Source: Bacillus sp. AFS037270 (GTDB taxonomy: Bacteria > Bacillota > Bacilli > Bacillales_B > DSM-18226). From it: DNA of 47,640 bases. Below, piece by piece: positions 32,882 to 41,685 of the stretch (position 1 is its first letter; every line of letters begins with the position of its first letter). Below the pieces are notes generated by a model. The model did not search any database. It was not told the DNA's origin and saw only the letters and a list, made by a program, of their open reading frames with translations. Both the position numbers and the translations under genes were made by a program. Location: positions 65,670 through 113,309 of the forward strand of contig NZ_NUNF01000023.1 in assembly GCF_002585305.1 (NCBI RefSeq), read 5' to 3'.

Positions 32882-35881
32882 ATGAAAATTCTTGAAATAT
32901 ACATATATGGATACGGCCAATTAGAAAATGTAACGATAAAGTCTCTTTCAGATTTTCAAGTTTTCTATGGCGAGAATGAAGCAGGAAAGACAACCTTGAT
33001 GGCCTTTATTCATGGCATTTTATTCGGTTTTCCTACCAAACAGTCATCCGAGCTGCGCTATGAACCAAAACATAGCACTAAGTACGGTGGTAAACTTAGA
33101 ATTTATCATAAAGAGCATGGATACGCTGTGATTGAACGTGTCAAGGGGAAAGCCGCAGGGGATGTAAAGGTGATGATGGATAGTGGAGCTGTCGGCGGTG
33201 ATGAGCTCTTAAAACATTTGCTGGGAAACTTTGATAAAAGTTTGTTCCAAGCCGTTTTCTCCTTTAATTTACAGGGGCTTCAGAACATTCACCAAATGAA
33301 GGGGGAAGAGATTGGTAAGTTTTTATTTTCAGCCGGAACCTTGGGTACTGAGCAGCTATCCAAAGCGGAAAGCTTTTTACAAAAAGAATTAGATGTTCGT
33401 TTTAAGCCATCAGGCAAGAAACCCATTTTGAATGAAAAATTACAGGAACTTCATGAACTAAAGGGTCAATTAAAAAAGGCTGCAGCCAAAAATAACGAAT
33501 ACGAAGAACTTCAACGGAAAAGTGAAACATTGCAGCTAGAGAGCCTTCGAATAAATGATACGCTTCAGGAAACAGGCGAAAGGATCAATAAAATAAAAGA
33601 ATGGAAGAGAGTTGAATCTGTTGTAAAGGAAGACATTTGGACCGAAAAAGAATTAAACGAGTTAGGTGCAATCGATTTCCCAGCACGTGGGATTGAAAGA
33701 ATGGAAAAAATAAATCAGCTGATCCATCCGTATAAAGCGGAGATTACGAGTATCGCCAATAGAGTAGAACGTTTACAGGAGGAATTAGCTGGTATTAATC
33801 CGGATCTTGAGTTTCTTAAAAACGAGCCTTCAATTTTAACATTGCTTGACCAAGTTCCAATTATGGAGCAATTAAGGAATGAGAAACAGCAATCTGAACG
33901 GAAACTCAGAGATTATGAAGAAAAGCTCTCGATAACAAGAGAAAAACTTCATTTGCCATTGTCCGAAAATGAAATTCTAAAAATTAATACAAATATCTAC
34001 ATGAAAAATCAAGTAGAAATGGTTACCCGTAAAAAGCAAAAACTAGAAGAAGTGAAGGACGAATTAGACAATCAGTATCAAGAAGAAAAAAGGGCACTTG
34101 ATGAAATAGAAAAAGAGGTTCGTGGTGCTGAGGGTAAGATTCTGCCGCAAAAAGAGAGATTATTACTCGAGGAGCAGCTAAATCAGAAGAGTGATAAAAA
34201 AAGCCTAGAATGGGAAATAAAATCGATACAAGACAAAATAGAATTCTATCAACAAGAACATGAACGAAATCAAGCAGCCAAAAACAAGTTAAAGAGCGAC
34301 CGTAAGTTTCAGTTACTTCTCTTTGAATTAATTCTATTCGGAGTATTTTTGTATGGATTATTTACAAAGCAATGGTTTCTGCTAGCCGTTGGCGTGTTAG
34401 GTTGCATTGGGCTGGTATACTTTTTGGTAAAAGGAGGGAAGCAGACTAAAGAGGACAGCATTTGGCAAACGATTAATGGCCTAAAAGAAAAGGAAAAAAT
34501 ATTGCAAGAAAAACTTCAATCATCCCAATATCTCGATATTACATTACTCGAGAATCAATTAATCCTTGATAATCAAAGGCGTCAAGAACTGCAATTGTTA
34601 AAACTGAAGCTTAAGCAGCAGCAATCCCAATTTGAGAAGATCATTTCTAAATTTGAAGAATGGGAATTGGCAGCAGCACAAAATAAAGAAAAAATTCTTT
34701 CCATAAGTAAAGAATTAAATATTCCTGGTTATATTGCAAACAGTTTTTTAGACGAGGCTTTCGAGTATATTGAACAGTATAAATCCATAACACGAGATAA
34801 AAATCAGTTTGTACTTAGGATAAAAGAAATTAATCAACAACTTTCCTTAGTAGAGGAGGGCTTAAGATCATTTGAAACACGCTTTTTACAAGAAAAGGGC
34901 CTTGATTTACACAATTCTGCCTATCTATTACGAAACAAACTCAAAGAAGAACATGAAAAGCTTATCATGAGCAAAGAGAGAGTCCTAAAGCTAGAAGAAC
35001 TTAAAGCAGATTTAAATCAAAAAGTGCAGGAACTAGAACTTTTACAAACAGAACATACTAAACTCTTACTGGCTGCCAAAGTAGATTCGGAACAGCAATT
35101 CTATAATTTGGGGGAAAAGGCTAAAAAGCAAGAAGAACTGCTTGAGAGACGTCGTCATCTACAAAATCAGCTACAATATTCTATTCTCTCAGGAGAGGAT
35201 AAAGAAGGATTTTTGTCCGTACATGACAGTGCAGAGTTAATAAAGCAATGGGATCTTGAAATAAAAGATTTACAAGAAAAGTTAAAGAAGGTTCAGGATG
35301 AAGTGGCTGCCAATAATTTTGAAATTCAAGTTCTCGAGGAGGGCGGGATGTACACTGACATCCTCCATCAATTTAAACAAAAGAACTATGAATTGGCAGA
35401 GGCAGCAAAGGAATGGTCTGTCTATCGTTTGGCGCAAGAGGTATTGAAGGAAACAATTGATAAATATAAAAACGTTCATTTGCCAAGGATGCTTTCCAAG
35501 GCAGAGGAGTATCTGTATTTTTTAACAGATGGAAGTTACACTAGAATCCATTTGCAGAAGTCAGGGACAGGTTTTTTAGTTGAACGGAATGACCACACTG
35601 TCTTTGAAGCAAATGAACTAAGTCAAGCAACAACTGAGCAGTTATATGTCTCCATTCGCTTGGCCTTGGCTACGAGTCTTTATGAAAAGTATCAGTTTCC
35701 GATTATAATTGATGATAGCTTTGTTAATTTTGATACGAAGAGAACGCAAAAGGTAATTGAACTTCTTAGTAGATTGGAACATAATCAGATTCTATTTTTC
35801 ACATGCCACAACCATTTATTATCTTATTTCCAAAAGGAAAATATTCTTTGTTTGGAAAAAGGTACTGTTCAGATTACTTAA
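32882..35881 (+). CDS. yhaN: SbcC/Rad50-like ATPase YhaN
   Basis: A 999-residue SMC-like protein: N-terminal Walker A FYGENEAGKTTLMAF (about 28-42), two long coiled-coil arms (about 170-460 and 500-830) and a C-terminal signature/Walker B part (ELSQATTEQLYVS and FPIIIDDSFVNFD). Unusually for SbcC/Rad50, two adjacent hydrophobic stretches near residues 478-520 (LLLFELILFGVFLYGLF and AVGVLGCIGLVYFLV) interrupt the coil. They look like a membrane hairpin and replace any zinc-hook CxxC, which is absent. This is a known trait of YhaN-type proteins and suggests membrane anchoring. Partner: YhaO. Confidence 0.9.
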   Translation: MKILEIYIYGYGQLENVTIKSLSDFQVFYGENEAGKTTLMAFIHGILFGFPTKQSSELRYEPKHSTKYGGKLRIYHKEHGYAVIERVKGKAAGDVKVMMDSGAVGGDELLKHLLGNFDKSLFQAVFSFNLQGLQNIHQMKGEEIGKFLFSAGTLGTEQLSKAESFLQKELDVRFKPSGKKPILNEKLQELHELKGQLKKAAAKNNEYEELQRKSETLQLESLRINDTLQETGERINKIKEWKRVESVVKEDIWTEKELNELGAIDFPARGIERMEKINQLIHPYKAEITSIANRVERLQEELAGINPDLEFLKNEPSILTLLDQVPIMEQLRNEKQQSERKLRDYEEKLSITREKLHLPLSENEILKINTNIYMKNQVEMVTRKKQKLEEVKDELDNQYQEEKRALDEIEKEVRGAEGKILPQKERLLLEEQLNQKSDKKSLEWEIKSIQDKIEFYQQEHERNQAAKNKLKSDRKFQLLLFELILFGVFLYGLFTKQWFLLAVGVLGCIGLVYFLVKGGKQTKEDSIWQTINGLKEKEKILQEKLQSSQYLDITLLENQLILDNQRRQELQLLKLKLKQQQSQFEKIISKFEEWELAAAQNKEKILSISKELNIPGYIANSFLDEAFEYIEQYKSITRDKNQFVLRIKEINQQLSLVEEGLRSFETRFLQEKGLDLHNSAYLLRNKLKEEHEKLIMSKERVLKLEELKADLNQKVQELELLQTEHTKLLLAAKVDSEQQFYNLGEKAKKQEELLERRRHLQNQLQYSILSGEDKEGFLSVHDSAELIKQWDLEIKDLQEKLKKVQDEVAANNFEIQVLEEGGMYTDILHQFKQKNYELAEAAKEWSVYRLAQEVLKETIDKYKNVHLPRMLSKAEEYLYFLTDGSYTRIHLQKSGTGFLVERNDHTVFEANELSQATTEQLYVSIRLALATSLYEKYQFPIIIDDSFVNFDTKRTQKVIELLSRLEHNQILFFTCHNHLLSYFQKENILCLEKGTVQIT

Positions 35882-35927
35882 TAGAGTCCTAGCTGGATAT
35901 GTTATACTCTAATTATCGGAGGGGAGA

Positions 35928-36881
35928 GTGAAGAGGTTGAGCAAGGGTGTATTACAGTATGATGTAGGGGCACAGGTTGATTTATACCTCCTTATAAAAA
36001 GTTCGACAAAAGGGATTGCCAGTAATGGTAAACCATTTTTGACATTAATTCTGCAAGACCAAAGCGGAGAAATTGAGGCAAAACTCTGGGATGCTGGGGC
36101 TGATGATGAAAAGAATTATTCAGCACAGACCATTGTAAAAATATTAGGGGATGTTCAAAACTACCGCGGGAAAAGTCAGTTGAAAATCCGCCAAATCCGA
36201 AAAACCGGCCCTTCTGATGGTGTAAGGCTTGATGATTTTCTTGAGACAGCACCTGTTAGTCAGGAAGAAATGATGAGCAAGCTGACCCAATATATATTTG
36301 AAATGAAAAATCCGAACATCCAGAGAATCACCCGTCATTTAATAAAAAAACATCAAAAGGCATTCATGGAATATCCTGCAGCAACCAAAAATCATCATGA
36401 ATTCGTTTCAGGGCTTGCTTATCACGTTGTCAGTATGCTGGACCTAGCCAAAGCGATAGCATCTTTATATCCTAGCCTCGATAAAGATTTACTCTATGCC
36501 GGCGTTATTTTGCATGATATGGGAAAGGTCATGGAATTATCAGGTCCTATTTCAACATCATATACCATTGAGGGGAATTTACTTGGACATATTACTATTA
36601 TGATCACTGAAATTGGTAAAGCGGCTGAGGAACTAAGCATTACAGGGGAAGAAGTATTAATTCTCCAGCACCTGGTTTTAAGCCATCATGGTAAAGCTGA
36701 GTGGGGAAGTCCAAAACCACCATTAATAAAGGAAGCCGAAATTCTTCATTATATAGATAATCTTGATGCAAAAATGAACATGCTTGACCGGGCCTTAGAA
36801 AGAGTCAAGCCAGGGGAGTATACGGAGCGCATATTTGCCTTAGATAACCGAGCCTTTTATAAGCCGGTTTTCCATAAATAA
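35928..36881 (+). CDS. yhaM: 3'-5' exoribonuclease YhaM
   Basis: A 317-residue protein: N-terminal OB-fold nucleic-acid-binding domain (about 10-100, [21 protein letters not shown] in two parts) and an HD domain (about 155-285: [41 protein letters not shown]). The sequence is very close to B. subtilis YhaM, which degrades single-stranded RNA 3'-5' and has activity on DNA. GTG start with GGAGGGG 3 nt away; an in-frame TTG nine bases on (LSKGV) corresponds to the B. subtilis N terminus and is an alternative. It is 46 bp after yhaN, probably the same operon. Confidence 0.95.
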   Translation: MKRLSKGVLQYDVGAQVDLYLLIKSSTKGIASNGKPFLTLILQDQSGEIEAKLWDAGADDEKNYSAQTIVKILGDVQNYRGKSQLKIRQIRKTGPSDGVRLDDFLETAPVSQEEMMSKLTQYIFEMKNPNIQRITRHLIKKHQKAFMEYPAATKNHHEFVSGLAYHVVSMLDLAKAIASLYPSLDKDLLYAGVILHDMGKVMELSGPISTSYTIEGNLLGHITIMITEIGKAAEELSITGEEVLILQHLVLSHHGKAEWGSPKPPLIKEAEILHYIDNLDAKMNMLDRALERVKPGEYTERIFALDNRAFYKPVFHK

Positions 36882-36888
36882 CGTCAAA

Positions 36889-36917
36889 AATAACCCGAAT
36901 CGGGTTATTTTTTTTTG
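36889..36917 (+). terminator. Terminator of the yhaONM operon
   Basis: AATAACCCG / CGGGTTATT hairpin (loop minimal, around GAATC) followed by a long T run. Confidence 0.9.
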
Positions 36918-37009
36918 AACAAAAGAATATTTTAGGTGTCGCTGAAATATGTTGTAGTAAAAGAAATCTAAAAGTGGACAAACATTAGCGAAGGGAGCAT
37001 GAGACATTG

Positions 37010-37195
37010 ATGATACCTATTTGGATTTATGCAGTAGTGGCAGGAATAGTTATTAGTGCCCTAATGGCGATTAAAACGGGGCGGGAAGAACGGCAAGTAG
37101 AAATGGAAAGTATCGAACGTGAAGGGGAAATTTATATAGAACGGCTCGAGCGTGAGAAAGAAATGCGAGAGGAATTGAAAGCAACAGGTGAATAA
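37010..37195 (+). CDS. yhaL: YhaL-like membrane-anchored small protein
   Basis: A 61-residue protein: one N-terminal hydrophobic helix (PIWIYAVVAGIVISALMA) followed by a highly charged helix rich in Glu/Arg (EREGEIYIERLEREKEMREE). Layout and position between yhaM and prsA match YhaL, a sporulation-associated protein of unknown action. ATG 37010 is chosen; AAGGGAG lies rather far upstream (about 12 nt). Confidence 0.8.
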   Translation: MIPIWIYAVVAGIVISALMAIKTGREERQVEMESIEREGEIYIERLEREKEMREELKATGE

Positions 37196-37232
37196 AATGA
37201 GTGGCAAAGGAAAAAAACATAAAGGCGATGTT

Positions 37233-37268
37233 AAAAAAAGCGGAAGTCCCTTAATCGGGCTTCCGCTT
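37233..37268 (-). terminator. Terminator of prsA
   Basis: AAGCGGAAG / CTTCCGCTT stem with inner CCC/GGG pairs, followed by TTTTTTTAAC on the minus strand, about 12 bp after the prsA stop. Confidence 0.85.
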
Positions 37269-37279
37269 TCCAATGTTTA

Positions 37280-38152
37280 TTATTGCGCTGCAGTTGTCGG
37301 TGCATTTAGAGCATCTTTTAAGTCTTTGTCAGTTACTTTTACGTCAGCTGCTTTAAGTTCGTTCTGCATTGCTTTATTAATATCATCACTTGTTAATTTA
37401 GATGATTTTACTTGATACTCAATATCCTTCTTCATTTCATTATAAGACTTCTTCTCTTTTTTCTCAGTAACCTGAATGATATGGTAACCAAATTGTGTTT
37501 TTACTGGTGCACTAATTTCATTTACTTTAAGAGCATATGCAGCTTTTATGAAATCAGCATCGTACTGGTCTTTATTTGTATTATTGATGGTACCCAGATC
37601 ACCGCCGTTTTGCGCAGAAGCCGTATCCGTTGAAGATTTTTTTGCAACATCCTCAAATTTTGCGCCGCCATCAAGTTGTTTCTTAACGTCAAGGGCTGTT
37701 TTTTCATCTTTAACAAGGATGTGGCGAACCTTTATATCAGGCTGATAGGAAGCATAATAATCCTTTAATTCTTTATCCGTTACCTTAACATCTTTCATTG
37801 CTGCCTTTTCTTGTAACATTCCAAGTTTCATGGTTTTCTTCAAATCTGCTTCGTTTTTGTAACCATACTGGGCAAGAGTAGCATCAAAATTTGTACCAAG
37901 CTGCTCTTTTAAATCGTTTACCTTCGCATTTAACTCTGCATCCGTTACTTTGTACTTTTTAGATAGCACCTTTTCATATACAAGTTGTTGAAGGGCTTGC
38001 TCACCGTATTTTGCCTTCATTGTATTGTATAGTTCCTCTTGAGTAACATTCCCAGCCTTACTTTCTGCCACTTTTTCAGAACTAGTTTGATTACATGCAC
38101 CTAATGCAAGTACACTGCCAGCCATTGTAAGGGCTAAAATCCATTTTTTCAT
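37280..38152 (-). CDS. prsA: Foldase lipoprotein PrsA
   Basis: A 290-residue lipoprotein: signal MKKWILALTMAGSVLALGAC with lipidated Cys20, an N-terminal helical chaperone domain, and a parvulin-type peptidyl-prolyl isomerase domain (about 130-225: KVRHILVKDEKTAL, GGDLGTINN, APVKTQFGYHIIQV). The C-terminal part is helical. It assists folding of exported proteins on the outer face of the membrane and is essential in B. subtilis. Synteny with yhaL, yhaI and scoC agrees. Monocistronic. In B. subtilis ScoC influences exoprotein output, and its gene lies nearby. Confidence 0.95.
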   Translation of the reverse strand: MKKWILALTMAGSVLALGACNQTSSEKVAESKAGNVTQEELYNTMKAKYGEQALQQLVYEKVLSKKYKVTDAELNAKVNDLKEQLGTNFDATLAQYGYKNEADLKKTMKLGMLQEKAAMKDVKVTDKELKDYYASYQPDIKVRHILVKDEKTALDVKKQLDGGAKFEDVAKKSSTDTASAQNGGDLGTINNTNKDQYDADFIKAAYALKVNEISAPVKTQFGYHIIQVTEKKEKKSYNEMKKDIEYQVKSSKLTSDDINKAMQNELKAADVKVTDKDLKDALNAPTTAAQ

Positions 38153-38370
38153 GCTGAAATCTCTCCTAAATAGTTAAATTCTGTGAAAAGGTTTGTCCAC
38201 AATGATTACTATAACATAAATGGGTACTGCTGCAAAAATATAAGTAAGCGTTTAGCGAAATTTCAAACAAAAGAAGCTACTTGGACTTTTCCATAAAAAA
38301 TAAGCTAAGTGCCTAAACGAAATTAAACCTTTATGAATAGTATATCTTAGCAAATGAAAAAGGAGGTTTT

Positions 38371-38460
38371 ATGATGAGTGCAGGATATGGCGGAGGATTC
38401 GCTCTAATTGTAGTCCTTTTCATCCTATTGATTATTGTTGGGGCTTCTTGGGTTTATTAA
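38371..38460 (+). CDS. YjcZ-family sporulation mini-protein (copy 1)
   Basis: A 29-residue protein, MMSAGYGGGFALIVVLFI then LLIIVGASWVY: Gly/Tyr-rich N terminus and one hydrophobic helix ending in Trp-x-Tyr, the YjcZ/YhzE-like pattern. AGGAGG lies directly before two ATGs; the second (38374) has the better 7-nt spacing. It is followed 33 bp later by a close copy. Known members are made during sporulation; molecular role unknown. Confidence 0.9.
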   Translation: MMSAGYGGGFALIVVLFILLIIVGASWVY

Positions 38461-38493
38461 TGTAACAAAATGACAATGGGGGGAGGTTAAATT

Positions 38494-38586
38494 ATGTCTG
38501 GTGGAGCAGGTTACGGTGGAGGATTTGCATTAGTTGTAGTCCTTTTCATCTTATTGATTATCATTGGAGCTTCTTGGATTTACTAA
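38494..38586 (+). CDS. YjcZ-family sporulation mini-protein (copy 2)
   Basis: A 30-residue protein, MSGGAGYGGGFALVVVLFI then LLIIIGASWIY, nearly identical to the preceding gene apart from the N terminus and conservative changes; a recent tandem duplication. A GGGAGG SD lies 8 nt before the ATG. It shares the terminator downstream. Confidence 0.9.
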   Translation: MSGGAGYGGGFALVVVLFILLIIIGASWIY

Positions 38587-38604
38587 GAAAAAATAATAAA
38601 AATA

Positions 38605-38642
38605 AAAAGCGATGAGAATTACCTCATCGCTTCGCTTTTTTT
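38605..38642 (+). terminator. Terminator of the YjcZ-type pair
   Basis: AAGCGATGAG / CTCATCGCTT, 10 bp with a 6-nt loop, followed by CGC and seven or more T. Confidence 0.85.
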
Positions 38643-38677
38643 ACTCTTATTACATATCCCCAAATTTTATTTATGGA

Positions 38678-38857
38678 TTATGTATATAGGATTTCTAAGT
38701 ATGATGAAATCAATAAAATGGTAATGAGAACATTAATAGTACGGAATACCTTATGCTGGTTCTCTTCCGGTATTTCCTTTTGGATACAAAGGGAATTGGT
38801 CATTTTATTTACATAGAATAAAATAAATATAGCGAAGACAATAAAAATGGAGATCAT
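38678..38857 (-). CDS. 59-aa two-helix membrane protein
   Basis: The minus-strand frame from ATG 38857 encodes a 59-residue protein: N-terminal hydrophobic helix MISIFIVFAIFILFYV, a polar loop NKMTNSLCIQKEIPEENQHK, and a second helix VFRTINVLITILLISSYLEI. GGGAGGG lies about 8 nt before the ATG. The strong SD and clean two-helix topology make it a credible gene, though I do not recognise the family. It lies between the YjcZ-type pair and yhaI, where B. subtilis also has small genes. Confidence 0.65.
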   Translation of the reverse strand: MISIFIVFAIFILFYVNKMTNSLCIQKEIPEENQHKVFRTINVLITILLISSYLEILYT

Positions 38858-39135
38858 CGATGATTCCCTCCCAGATGGTTTACTTATGATTTTTCAGCGA
38901 TATATGTTTTGAAATCTAACTGGTATGACTTTATAAGGAAAGCTTCCGCTTTTCTATATACAATATCAAAAAACATAAGAAAAAGATAGTAAAAAAGAAT
39001 GGAAGTTTTCTAGAATGTTATAGAGTCTAAATATTTGCAATTTTTTTTTGATTATCGAAAAAAAAGGTTTACCCATCTCTTTAAAAGGTGAATAATGAAC
39101 ATAGGTAAAGTAAGGTATTAAAAAGAGGTGTTAAT

Positions 39136-39474
39136 ATGAATGAACAGGATATTCTTTTACAACGGATTAATCTTCTTGAATTTCATCAGAGGTTATTAAT
39201 AAAATTGCTGGACAATCCCAATTATGATTTTTATCGGTTAATTATTGAAAACGGGATCTCGGAGCAGGAAGCCAACAAGTTCTATTATTTGTGTGATAAA
39301 TTGAACATGAAACTGGCAGAACAAAAAGCGGAAGGCTTCGTTCATTTCCATCCGCTTCTTAATCAATTATCTGCTACGTTACCAGCTAATTTAAAAATTG
39401 AAGAGGTCGTAAGGGCCTGCTTGAAGCAAAAATTGTTCGAGCCTCTTTTTGAGGAGATACAAAAGTACCTATAA
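39136..39474 (+). CDS. yhaI: YhaI family protein (DUF1878)
   Basis: A 112-residue cytoplasmic helical protein: LLQRINLLEFHQRLLIKLLD, then NPNYDFYRLIIENGISEQEAN (read in parts) and a C-terminal CLKQKLFEPLFEEIQKYL. It matches the YhaI/DUF1878 family of Bacillus, function unknown. GAGGTG lies 5 nt before the ATG. It is convergent with scoC, the same order as in B. subtilis. Confidence 0.85.
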   Translation: MNEQDILLQRINLLEFHQRLLIKLLDNPNYDFYRLIIENGISEQEANKFYYLCDKLNMKLAEQKAEGFVHFHPLLNQLSATLPANLKIEEVVRACLKQKLFEPLFEEIQKYL

Positions 39475-39485
39475 GACAGGCCAAT

Positions 39486-40067
39486 TTAAACTAGTTCTTG
39501 TTCCGTTTTTTTGGCCTTTTTCAGTGTGCCATTTTCTTCAACAAACTCACTTTCGATATTATGGAAAGACCGCTCAAAGATTTCCATGAAATCTTCGCCA
39601 TAAATATTGCGGACAATGGCCATCATTTCAATAATATCCGGAAATTTGCCATATAGTTCTCGAAGCGGTAGCGCCCCTGAAAAAGCAGCATTTCCCTTTG
39701 GTTGATAAGTCTCCATTGATTGAAGCAGAATCTCTTCGCCTTTATCTGTCAGTTGAATATAAGTGTTTCGCTTGTCATTTTCCTTTTTTGAAAATTTCAG
39801 CAATCCTCGTTCTTCTAACTTTTTCGAAAAATTAAAAGCTGTTGAGACATGCATGACCCCAAATTTTGCAACGTCTGAGATGGAAGCTCCATTCAAATGG
39901 TAAGCGATCCAGAGAATATGGTGTTCATTAATATTTAAATCATAGGGTTTAATCCATTGCTGCCAATCTTTTTCAATTGATTTCCATAGCGCTTTGCTTA
40001 ATTGTGTTATTCGCTGACTAAATATCATCGCTTCCTTTAACGAATATTGTTTCTCAGTCATCCCCAT
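39486..40067 (-). CDS. scoC: Transition-state regulator ScoC (Hpr)
   Basis: A 193-residue MarR-type winged-helix repressor. The stretch from [20 protein letters not shown] through [19 protein letters not shown] and [20 protein letters not shown] is almost identical to B. subtilis Hpr. It represses protease and sporulation genes and some transport operons during the transition state. The C-terminal tail is shorter and Lys/Glu-rich. ATG 40067 is preferred (AGGTG 3 nt upstream). GTG 40073 and ATG 40061 are in frame and possible. No terminator is evident between it and the convergent yhaI. Confidence 0.95.
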   Translation of the reverse strand: MGMTEKQYSLKEAMIFSQRITQLSKALWKSIEKDWQQWIKPYDLNINEHHILWIAYHLNGASISDVAKFGVMHVSTAFNFSKKLEERGLLKFSKKENDKRNTYIQLTDKGEEILLQSMETYQPKGNAAFSGALPLRELYGKFPDIIEMMAIVRNIYGEDFMEIFERSFHNIESEFVEENGTLKKAKKTEQELV

Positions 40068-40228
40068 TTTCACCTACTTTTAATTTCTCTATTTTCATTA
40101 TGCCAATAAAATAAAAATTAATAAAGTATAAATTCACAAAATTTTTAGAAATCACACAATTTTTATCTTGTTTTTTAGTTTTTTTATGAAAAAACTACTT
40201 GAAAGACAACTCGGTAGGTCTAATCAGA

Positions 40229-40591
40229 CTATTTATTATAATCTAAAATTTTTTCGTCCAATTCTTGAATGGTTTCTTTCATCTCAATAATTTCTTTTTG
40301 AATTTTCTGTTGCTGAGGGCGCACATCTTCTTCCCAGAGTGCAAGGGCAATCTTAACATCTGTTAAAAATGTTGAAATTTGTGTCCTGCCTTCTTTTGTT
40401 GCATGTAAAGCAGAGCTTTTTAGGTCCAATAAGTTATGCTTGAGGACCTGTAATTGATTTAGAGCAACCTGGCTGTTTCTTTTCATTTTAACCCTGGTTA
40501 CTTTGCCTGAATTTGGTGTGGTTAGTAAAATACTAATACCAGCAGCAAGCCCTCCGGTCATAAATCCGTATAGAAAAGGTTTAACTTTCAT
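40229..40591 (-). CDS. yhaH: YhaH-like (YtxH-type) membrane-anchored protein
   Basis: A 120-residue protein: N-terminal hydrophobic Gly-rich helix (KPFLYGFMTGGLAAGISILL), the NSGKVTRVKMKRN turn typical of YtxH-domain proteins, then a long charged helical region likely to form a coiled coil. Function unknown; relatives are stress-linked. AGGAAG lies upstream of the ATG. It sits beside scoC as in B. subtilis. Confidence 0.83.
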   Translation of the reverse strand: MKVKPFLYGFMTGGLAAGISILLTTPNSGKVTRVKMKRNSQVALNQLQVLKHNLLDLKSSALHATKEGRTQISTFLTDVKIALALWEEDVRPQQQKIQKEIIEMKETIQELDEKILDYNK

Positions 40592-40757
40592 TTTCCTACT
40601 TCCTCCAAAAAGGCAACTTTTAAAAGCAATTGTAGTAGTTAATATAGTACTCCCTTACGTTTTCCCTTACATAAGTCCTTCATAGGAATGGACGATGTAT
40701 CATATAAATAGTTACAACTATTGTTCGAAAATGATTCAAAGTAGGGGGAACGAAGGG

Positions 40758-40949
40758 ATGAAGACTGGAGCTTTGACTTTTTTCATTTTAAGTGTAATCC
40801 TGCTCTTTGGCACACTTAAATATTTAGTTGAATTAAAAAGACCAGGTGTCTATCCACCTAAACAAGTAATAAAGAAAAGGGCTGCCGGTCTAGCCGGCTC
40901 TGCCTGTATTTGTCTGTTGGTTGCGCTGATGCTCTCGTATTTATCATAG
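40758..40949 (+). CDS. Small two-helix membrane protein
   Basis: A 63-residue protein: helix 1 MKTGALTFFILSVILLFGTL, loop KYLVELKRPGVYPPKQVIKKR, helix 2 AAGLAGSACICLLVALMLSY. ATG 40758 follows AGGGGG at 9 nt; the frame is open 21 codons upstream but without an SD. I do not recognise the family. It ends at a long perfect palindrome shared with convergent trpP. Confidence 0.75.
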   Translation: MKTGALTFFILSVILLFGTLKYLVELKRPGVYPPKQVIKKRAAGLAGSACICLLVALMLSYLS

Positions 40950-40955
40950 AAGTAA

Positions 40956-40991
40956 TTTAAGAAAAGAACCCCATGGGGTTCTTTTCTTAAA
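40956..40991. terminator. Bidirectional terminator, 36-bp perfect palindrome
   Basis: The arms TTTAAGAAAAGAACCCCA and TGGGGTTCTTTTCTTAAA are exact reverse complements centred on CCATGG. The A/T-rich outer arms supply T tracts to both strands between the convergent genes. Confidence 0.9.
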
Positions 40992-41003
40992 AGATCCCGT
41001 GGA

Positions 41004-41531
41004 TTACTTTTGAATCACGGAAGCTGATGTTAATTTAGTTCTCTTAACAATCGATTGAGCTACTGGATACAAAATAACCATAACGGCCGTATTTAGAACA
41101 GTTGCAGGTAATACAGCTGCTACAAATAACGCTGTAAATGGGGCAGGTAAACCTGCGATAAAGAAGGCTGCACCTAAAAATACGCTTCCTGATACCAATG
41201 TACCGATGGCAGTTAAAACCCCCACACTAATAATCGATTTTCGATATTTGTTTAAGGCTAAAAATAAACCGAAAAAGACTAAAGCTGTGATTGGCTTATC
41301 AATGATATTCGGAATTGTACCACCAGGAAAACTAGTTGTGATGCCAGACAATATACCAGTTACAATTGCGAGCAGCATGACACTTTTTATTTCTGGAATA
41401 AGGATAATTCCTAAAAACATCATAGCTAGCATCATATCCGGCTTAATACTAAGGAAAGCTGGCATTACAGTATGCAACACGACCCCAATCCCCGCTAAAA
41501 GTGCTAAAACTACAAGATTCTTTGTATTCAT
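41004..41531 (-). CDS. trpP: Tryptophan transporter TrpP
   Basis: A 175-residue protein with five or six hydrophobic segments: LVVLALLAGIGVVLHTVMP, IKPDMMLAMMFLGIILIPEIKS (read in parts), FPGGTIPNIIDKPITALV. It matches the TrpP family of Bacillus, the probable tryptophan importer. It is located between yhaH and hit as in B. subtilis. A row of UAG/GAG triplets overlapping the SD and ending two bases before the ATG shows TRAP-mediated translational repression, which confirms the assignment. Confidence 0.93.
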   Translation of the reverse strand: MNTKNLVVLALLAGIGVVLHTVMPAFLSIKPDMMLAMMFLGIILIPEIKSVMLLAIVTGILSGITTSFPGGTIPNIIDKPITALVFFGLFLALNKYRKSIISVGVLTAIGTLVSGSVFLGAAFFIAGLPAPFTALFVAAVLPATVLNTAVMVILYPVAQSIVKRTKLTSASVIQK

Positions 41532-41533
41532 TT

Positions 41534-41571
41534 CTCATCTCTCCTCTGCTATCCTAAGCTATTAGTTTCTC
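41534..41571 (-). promoter_or_regulatory. TRAP (MtrB) binding site overlapping the trpP SD
   Basis: On the minus strand six triplets with exact 2-nt spacers run TAG-ct-TAG-ga-TAG-ca, then GAG-ga-GAG-at-GAG, then aa-ATG. One more GAG fits the same 5-nt register upstream after one imperfect triplet. The SD lies inside the GAG part. Tryptophan-loaded TRAP would therefore block translation. Confidence 0.88.
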
Positions 41572-41685
41572 CTGCAGTGCACTCATTGCCTACAGCGAAA
41601 AACTTAAACTCATTATACCATATTACGATAATATTTTTAAAGAATTAATTTTCAGAAAATTTATGTTTAACCCTTGTTAAATAAA

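Noticed and set aside
37188..37415. 75-codon plus-strand frame beginning MNKMSGKGKKHKGD after yhaL
   Set aside because: It reads through the prsA terminator and then antisense into prsA codons, and its composition reflects the opposite strand; no independent sign of coding.
38935..38955. AAGCTTCCGCTTTTC, resembling the 3' tip of the dispersed repeat
   Set aside because: Only about 15 bases match and nothing else of the repeat is present.
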